The notes under the pieces were generated by a model, which saw only the letters and a program-made list of their open reading frames with translations, ran no database searches and had not been told where the DNA came from. A DNA stretch of 12,526 nucleotides from Clostridiales bacterium (GTDB lineage: Bacteria; Bacillota; Clostridia; Christensenellales; Aristaeellaceae). Of the stretch, positions 8,549 through 12,526 are shown in pieces (the first letter of the stretch is position 1; every line of letters begins with the position of its first letter). The position numbers and the translations under genes were made by a program. Location: the NCBI GenBank assembly GCA_019420065.1, contig JAHZHX010000025.1, forward strand, positions 1-12,526, in the 5' to 3' direction.

Positions 8549-10065
8549 AAACGCGAGAATTGAAGGCGGTGCGCATGGCGCTGGGCGTGCTGGGCGCGTT
8601 GCAGACGCTGCTGCTGCTGTTGCTGCCCGCGTGCTGCGGAGCGTCCTATGGTGCGGCCGCCCTGAAACTGCTGGGACGGAGCGCAGGCGGGACGCTGCTG
8701 GCGCTGGCCATGATCGCAGCGGCAGGCGGATGCGCGGCGGGAGCCGCGGCTGCCTTTTTGGGGCTGGAGGATAAGCGGACGGCGCGGCTCAATACCGTAT
8801 CGCATACGCTTGCGCTCATCACGCTTCTGGTGCTCAGCTGGCTGTGCGTGGGGAACGTCCCGGTGGTTGCGGGCGCGTTTGCGGTGGAAAAAGCGGCTTT
8901 TGGCATGGGCGGATATCTGCTGATGCTGCTGGACGGCATGGCGCTGGCGCTGGTGCTGGCGCTGCGGCTGGAGCGCATTGCCAAGCGTGACGATATGCCG
9001 GCGGGAAAAAGCATGCTGATTCGCCTGACAGCCATAATGGCGGCGGTGCTGGCGAGCATGCTGATGATCCTGATGATTGGCTACGATCCGCTGGCGGTGT
9101 TCAGGCAGATTTATGTCGGCTCTATTGGCACGCCCGCGGCGCTGAAAATCACGCTGGAGCGCAGCATTCCCATGGTGCTGGGCACGATGGCGGTCATCGT
9201 CGCCTTCCGCATGCATTTCTGGAATGTGGGCGTGGCCGGGCAGCTGACGATGGGCGCGATTTTCGCTTCCTTCTTTGCCTATCATTTTGCTTCCTCCTTG
9301 CCGCATGGCGTGCTGCTGGCGGTCATGTTTGTCGCGGGCGCGGCAGGCGGCGCGCTGTGGGGGCTGCTGCCCGCCATTGCCAAAATCCGCTGGGGGACGA
9401 GCGAAACGCTTTTTGCCCTGATGCTTAACTATGTGTCCACCTACCTTGTGCAGTTCCTGCGCCGCGGCCCCTGGGAGGATCCCATGATGCCCTCCTTTGG
9501 TCAGTGCGCCATGTTTGACGCCAACGCCCGCCTGGGAAAGGTGCTGGGCGTCTCCTCGGGCTGGATCGTGGCGGTCGTTATCTTGGCGCTGGTCGCGGTG
9601 TACCTGCGTTATACCAAGCACGGTTTTGAAATCACGGTGGTGGGCGAGCAGAGCGTGACCGCGCAGTATGTGGGTGTTAATGTGAAAAAGGTCATCCTGC
9701 GTACCATGCTGATTTCCGGCGCGATCGCCGGGATGGCCGGTATGCTCAAAATCTGCGGCGCGGACTTCAAACTCAATGAAACGATTGCCGGCGACATTAC
9801 CTTCAGCGTTATCACGGTGGCGTGGCTGTCCAAGCTCAATCCCATTGTGGGCACGGTGGTGGCGCTGCTCTTCAGCGCCATGAACAAGGGTTGCGAGAGC
9901 CTGTCCATGTCTACCGCGCTGCGCGTGAATTCGGTCAGCATTCCCTCGGCCTCGGCCACGGTGATTATCGGCATTATTCTATTGTTTGTGCTGGGGTGCG
10001 AATTCTTCATTTCTTACCGGATGGTCTATCGCAAGGCTGAACACAAAGGGGGCGTAAAGGCATGA
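8545..10065 (+). CDS. BMP-type ABC transporter permease with extra N-terminal membrane domain (NupP-like)
   Basis: A 506-residue membrane protein forming half of the importer channel. Residues from about 155 to 500 are a complete BPD_transp_2 permease: NVGVAGQLTMGA (227-238, the family's NIGAEGQ region), SETLFALMLNY (286-296), the coupling stretch TKHGFEITVVGEQSVTAQYV (357-376) and ISGAIAGMAG (390-399). Residues 1-150 are additional, with four hydrophobic segments near 11-31, 48-73, 85-104 and 120-141 joined by short charged loops. Family members are usually near 350 residues, so this block is an N-terminal addition that I do not recognise. The GTG at 8545 overlaps the ATPase stop and follows a strong GGAGGTGG (8530-8537) at good spacing, which supports translation of the full-length form. 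It overlaps the next permease gene by 4 bases. Confidence 0.9.
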
Positions 10066-11051
10066 CGCTGTATATCCTGATCGCGCTGGTTGCGGCAGGG
10101 ATCAAGGCGGGCGCGCCGCTGCTGTTGGCGACCCTGGGCGAGATCCTCACGGAAAAATCCGGCGGTTTGAACATGGGCGTGGAAGGCATCATGGGCATTG
10201 CGGGCGTGGCCGGGCTGGCGGTGGGCTTTTATACCGACAGCATTGCGCTGACGCTGCTGGCCGCCGTGGGCGCGGGCATGCTGGCGGCGCTGATTTACAG
10301 CTTTCTGACGGTAACGCTCAAGGCCAATCAGCTGATTACGGGACTGAGCATCAGCATTCTGGGCGGCGGCGTCTGCAATATGATGGGCGCGCTGCTCAAT
10401 AACGCTGCCAAGGCCGCCAAGACGACCGCGCGCCTGAGCAGCCATGTGATGAAGCTCTACGCCGGCTTTGACCGGGGCCTGACGGTGCCCAGCGAGGGCC
10501 CGATCCCCTTCTATGTGTACCTGGACAAGCTGCTGAACGGCTTTAACTTTTTCGTGATCGTGGGGCTGGTGCTGGCCGTCGGCATGTGGGTATATTTTTA
10601 CCGCACGCGTTCAGGCTTGAGCCTGCGCGCGGTGGGCGAGAACCCGCAGACGGCGGATTCCATGGGCATCAGCGTGGCCAGATACCGCTATATCGCTTCG
10701 GTGGTTGGCGGGGCGATGATGGGCCTGGCCGGACTGTTCGTGTGCATGAATGTGGGCGGCAAATGGGAATACAACCTGATTAACGGCCAGGGCTGGCTGG
10801 CGGTGGCGCTGGTCATCTTTGCTTACTGGAACCCCGCGCGCGCCATTTGGGGATCGTTCTTCTTTGGCGTGCTGATGCGCCTGTATCTGCATGTGAAATT
10901 GAGCTTTTTGCCCAGCAGCTGCGAGGCCTTCCTGGTCATGCTGCCGTATGTGGTAACGCTGGCGGCGCTGGTCATTTCCAACCGCAGGGCTTCCCGGCAT
11001 GACGCCGCGCCCAGCGGCAGCGGCAGCAATTTCTTCCGCGAAGAGCGTTAA
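10062..11051 (+). CDS. BMP-type ABC transporter permease, second subunit (NupQ-like)
   Basis: A 329-residue inner-membrane protein, the second channel half and of normal family length. It opens with the typical ATLGEILTEKSGGLNMGVEG stretch (23-42) after a first hydrophobic segment, and carries the coupling region RSGLSLRAVGENPQTADSMG (183-202), then GGAMMGLAGL (216-225) and GWLAVALVIFAYWNP (244-258). The ATG at 10062 overlaps the previous stop as ATGA, with AAGGGGG (10046-10052) as ribosome site, so the two permeases should be made in equal amounts. The C-terminal tail (307-329) is hydrophilic, rich in Ser, Gly and Arg, and cytosolic. With the ATPase and binding protein it completes the importer. 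Confidence 0.94.
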   Translation: MTLYILIALVAAGIKAGAPLLLATLGEILTEKSGGLNMGVEGIMGIAGVAGLAVGFYTDSIALTLLAAVGAGMLAALIYSFLTVTLKANQLITGLSISILGGGVCNMMGALLNNAAKAAKTTARLSSHVMKLYAGFDRGLTVPSEGPIPFYVYLDKLLNGFNFFVIVGLVLAVGMWVYFYRTRSGLSLRAVGENPQTADSMGISVARYRYIASVVGGAMMGLAGLFVCMNVGGKWEYNLINGQGWLAVALVIFAYWNPARAIWGSFFFGVLMRLYLHVKLSFLPSSCEAFLVMLPYVVTLAALVISNRRASRHDAAPSGSGSNFFREER

Positions 11052-11066
11052 AAGGAGAAAAAGAAC

Positions 11067-11318
11067 ATGATTGAATTCAGATATGACACGCAGCTGCTCA
11101 TTGAGGGCCAAAACCTGGACAGCGACGCGATCAGCGACTATTTTGGCAAAAATTTCAAGGGCGACTGCCTGCTGGCGGTAGGCGACGACGAGCTGGTGAA
11201 GATTCATTTCCATACTAACGAGCCGTGGAAGGTGTTGGAATACTGCGCTTCTTTGGGTGAGATCTGCGATATAGTGGTAGAGGATATGGACCGCCAGTCG
11301 CGCGGCTTGCAGGGATAA
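11067..11318 (+). CDS. Small orphan protein resembling the middle domain of FakA/YloV (DAK2-family kinase)
   Basis: An 83-residue soluble acidic protein with a strong AAAGGAG (11051-11057) 9 bases before its ATG and only 15 bases after the permease stop, so it belongs to the operon. The pattern EFRYDTQLLIEGQ (3-15), then CLLAVGDDELVKIHFHTNEP (34-53), VLEYCASLGEI (57-67) and DMDRQ (73-77) follows the middle segment of YloV/FakA proteins (YCTEFL, VVVGDxxLVKVHVHTNDP, NMREQ). The kinase (DAK2) domain and the FakB-binding C-terminal domain are absent. As I recall, FakA binds zinc here through a Cys in YCTEF and the two His of HVHT. The His pair is kept (H47, H49), but the Cys position is Asp7. A kinase remnant is unlikely given the clean start, stop and ribosome site. 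Function in a purine operon is unknown. Confidence 0.75.
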   Translation: MIEFRYDTQLLIEGQNLDSDAISDYFGKNFKGDCLLAVGDDELVKIHFHTNEPWKVLEYCASLGEICDIVVEDMDRQSRGLQG

Positions 11319-11339
11319 AAAAATGATCTGCCAAGGGGC

Positions 11340-11367
11340 TTGACAAATTGCAGGATATCGCTATAAA
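11340..11367 (+). promoter_or_regulatory. Candidate promoter overlapping the operon terminator
   Basis: An exact TTGACA (11340-11345) and TATAAA (11362-11367) are 16 bases apart. Transcription would start near 11374, inside the 5' arm of the terminator hairpin, so RNA started here would lack half of that arm and read through to the Tp47-like gene. The alternative is a chance match, with the true promoter nearer the palindromes, where I found no good -35/-10 pair. Confidence 0.5.
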
Positions 11368-11396
11368 GAAAAGTGCCTTGCGGCGCTTTTCTTTTT
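11365..11396 (+). terminator. Intrinsic terminator of the purine operon
   Basis: AGAAAAGTGCC (11367-11377) pairs with GGCGCTTTTCT (11382-11392), with one G-T wobble, around the loop TTGC. Two further A-T pairs extend the stem and a run of five T residues (11392-11396) follows. It lies about 50 bases after the stop codon of the small FakA-like gene. Confidence 0.88.
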
Positions 11397-11402
11397 ACCA
11401 TG

Positions 11403-11420
11403 AGTTAGCTAAAGCTAACT
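11403..11420 (+). promoter_or_regulatory. Palindromic operator candidate, copy 1
   Basis: AGTTAGCTAAAGCTAACT is an 8-bp perfect inverted repeat around AA, placed about 80 bases before the Tp47-like start codon. TTAG/CTAA half-sites recall DtxR-family metal-dependent repressor boxes, although the spacing differs from the classical IdeR box. A second, related copy lies 34 bases downstream. Confidence 0.6.
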
Positions 11421-11436
11421 ATTTATTTTCCGTGGT

Positions 11437-11454
11437 AGTTAGTTAAAACTAATC
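11437..11454 (+). promoter_or_regulatory. Palindromic operator candidate, copy 2
   Basis: AGTTAGTTAAAACTAATC matches copy 1 at 14 of 18 positions. Two of the differences (C to T and G to A) are paired, so the core palindrome TTAGTT-AA-AACTAA is kept. Such paired change is expected of a protein-binding site under selection. It lies 46 bases before the Tp47-like ATG, between copy 1 and the ribosome site. Confidence 0.6.
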
Positions 11455-11499
11455 AAAAAGAGGAAAAACGTCAGCTTAGAAAAAATGGAGGAAAGAACC

Positions 11500-12526
11500 A
11501 TGAAAAAATTTGCTTCTCTGTTTCTGATTGCGGCATTGCTGCTGACGCTGGCGGCAACGGCCGCTGCCGCCGACCGAATGGTATACGGTACGGCCACGCT
11601 GACCTATACCGAATTCTATGCGGGCGATGTAAGCAGCACGGACGGCCTCGATGCTGTTACCAGCGCGACCCATGGCAAAGCGCATACCTTTCAGCAGGCA
11701 GCTACCGACTTTGTGGACGAGGAAACCAATAAGGATGGATATCATATCACTGGGGTTCAGAATGTGAACGTGGCTGTGCCTGCCGCGGATGTGGAGGCGT
11801 ACAGGGCCATCAACCCTACCTTTGCGGAAAGCGAGCGGGTTCCGGCGCAGTATAAGCCCGTGACGGTGACCGGAGACAAGGCGGAGTATGGCACCATGGT
11901 GCGCAATGTTGCGGATACCGTTTCCGATGCGGAGCTTGAGGTGGTGACCGATTCCCACTGGGGCGACTATCAGCTCAATGTGAAGGAAATCAGCACGCGC
12001 TATATTCGCAATACCCGCGAGGACGGCGACTTTGCCATTGGCAGCGGCATCCAGGGGATCATTGTGGAAACGGCCAGCGGACTCAAGATCGGTATGCAGC
12101 ATTTGCAGAGCATCTGGGTGCAGCCCTGGGAGATTTCCTGGAACGTAACGGTGGATAATTCCCACAATGAAGAAATGATTTACGCGAATCTGAGCGAGCT
12201 GGATAAGCTGATGGGCGAGACGGTGACGAAAATCGTCTTTCTGAACGCTAACGACGCATATGTATACGATTTCGAAGGCGCCTACCTGCCCGTCAAGTTC
12301 CCTTCCTCCATGACGGTGGAAAACGCGGCTGCCGCGGGGGGCGAAACGGCGATGGCGGTAACGGGACTGCCGGAGGACTACGCCCAGGCTTATAGCGCTG
12401 AAGGGCTGGACGCTGTGGTGGAAGCGGGAAAGCTGGTCTGGAAGTCCGGCCTGCCCGGCGCGTATACGCTGGTACTGAATGACGCAAACGGCAAGTATGC
12501 CAAATTGAGCGCGGATTTTGTGCTCT
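11500..12526 (+). CDS. Tp47-like exported protein (PBP-Tp47 family), 3' end outside the window
   Basis: An open frame of 342 codons runs off the window end. GGAGG (11487-11491) lies 8 bases before the ATG. Residues 1-24 form a signal peptide (MKKFASLF start, long Leu/Ala core, ending TAAAA then D25) without a lipobox Cys. The mature start YGTATLTYTEFYAGDV (29-44), followed by DAVTSATHGKAHTFQQA (51-67), closely resembles the start of Treponema pallidum Tp47 (YGYATLSYADYWAGEL, then FDAVSRATHG). Further conserved-looking blocks are GYHITGVQNVNVAVP (80-94), SHWGDYQLNV (152-161) and MQHLQSIWVQPWEISWNV (199-216). Residues from about 268 onward have an Ig-like beta pattern. Tp47 is a penicillin-binding zinc-associated lipoprotein; whether this relative binds beta-lactams is unknown. 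It has its own upstream control region with twin palindromes. Confidence 0.8.
   Translation, partial: MKKFASLFLIAALLLTLAATAAAADRMVYGTATLTYTEFYAGDVSSTDGLDAVTSATHGKAHTFQQAATDFVDEETNKDGYHITGVQNVNVAVPAADVEAYRAINPTFAESERVPAQYKPVTVTGDKAEYGTMVRNVADTVSDAELEVVTDSHWGDYQLNVKEISTRYIRNTREDGDFAIGSGIQGIIVETASGLKIGMQHLQSIWVQPWEISWNVTVDNSHNEEMIYANLSELDKLMGETVTKIVFLNANDAYVYDFEGAYLPVKFPSSMTVENAAAAGGETAMAVTGLPEDYAQAYSAEGLDAVVEAGKLVWKSGLPGAYTLVLNDANGKYAKLSADFVL

Noticed and set aside
11067..11318. Degraded remnant of a full fatty-acid or dihydroxyacetone kinase gene
   Set aside because: The gene has a clean start, stop and strong ribosome site, begins right at the domain boundary, and the 15 bases before it contain only the ribosome site, with no leftover kinase sequence.

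Overview
The window looks like a chromosomal segment of a fairly GC-rich Firmicute, most likely a gut-type member of the Clostridia. The reasons are strong AGGAGG-type ribosome sites in front of nearly every gene, a MarR-ABC-ABC exporter cluster, Bacillus/Clostridia-style BMP (NupOPQ-like) transporter genes, and a Tp47-like exported protein. Both exported proteins have plain type I signal peptides without a lipobox cysteine, which is less usual for a Gram-positive binding protein. All genes are on the + strand and packed tightly. Family names come from recognised motifs; no database was searched.

Region 1 (1-3851) is the end of a drug/efflux cluster. It holds the last 30 codons of a probable MarR-family repressor and two half-transporter ABC exporters whose genes overlap by 4 and 8 bases. 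The two ATPase domains have complementary defects: D instead of E after Walker B and Q instead of the switch His in the first, and LSQGQ instead of LSGGQ in the second. That is the signature of a heterodimeric exporter with one degenerate ATP site. A strong intrinsic terminator closes the cluster.

Region 2 (about 3890-11396) is a purine uptake and salvage operon. An AT-rich promoter region carries an exact TTGACA-17-TATAAT promoter, several CGAA-core repeats that could be an operator, and a hairpin at the predicted RNA 5' end. Then follow a BMP-family binding protein, a GC-rich hairpin that probably attenuates transcription, adenine deaminase (ade), a two-domain ABC ATPase, two permeases joined by 4-base overlaps, and an 83-residue protein that resembles only the middle domain of the fatty-acid kinase subunit FakA/YloV. 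The likely scheme is import of adenine or an adenine-containing compound, followed by deamination to hypoxanthine. The first permease carries an extra N-terminal block of about 150 residues with four predicted membrane segments, and the small FakA-like protein has no obvious role here. These are the least explained parts of the window.

Region 3 (11340-12526) starts with a promoter-like sequence that overlaps the operon terminator, followed by two related palindromes (consensus TTAGYTAAARCTAA) that look like paired operators. They precede a gene, cut by the window end, for an exported Tp47-like protein (the Treponema penicillin-binding lipoprotein family).
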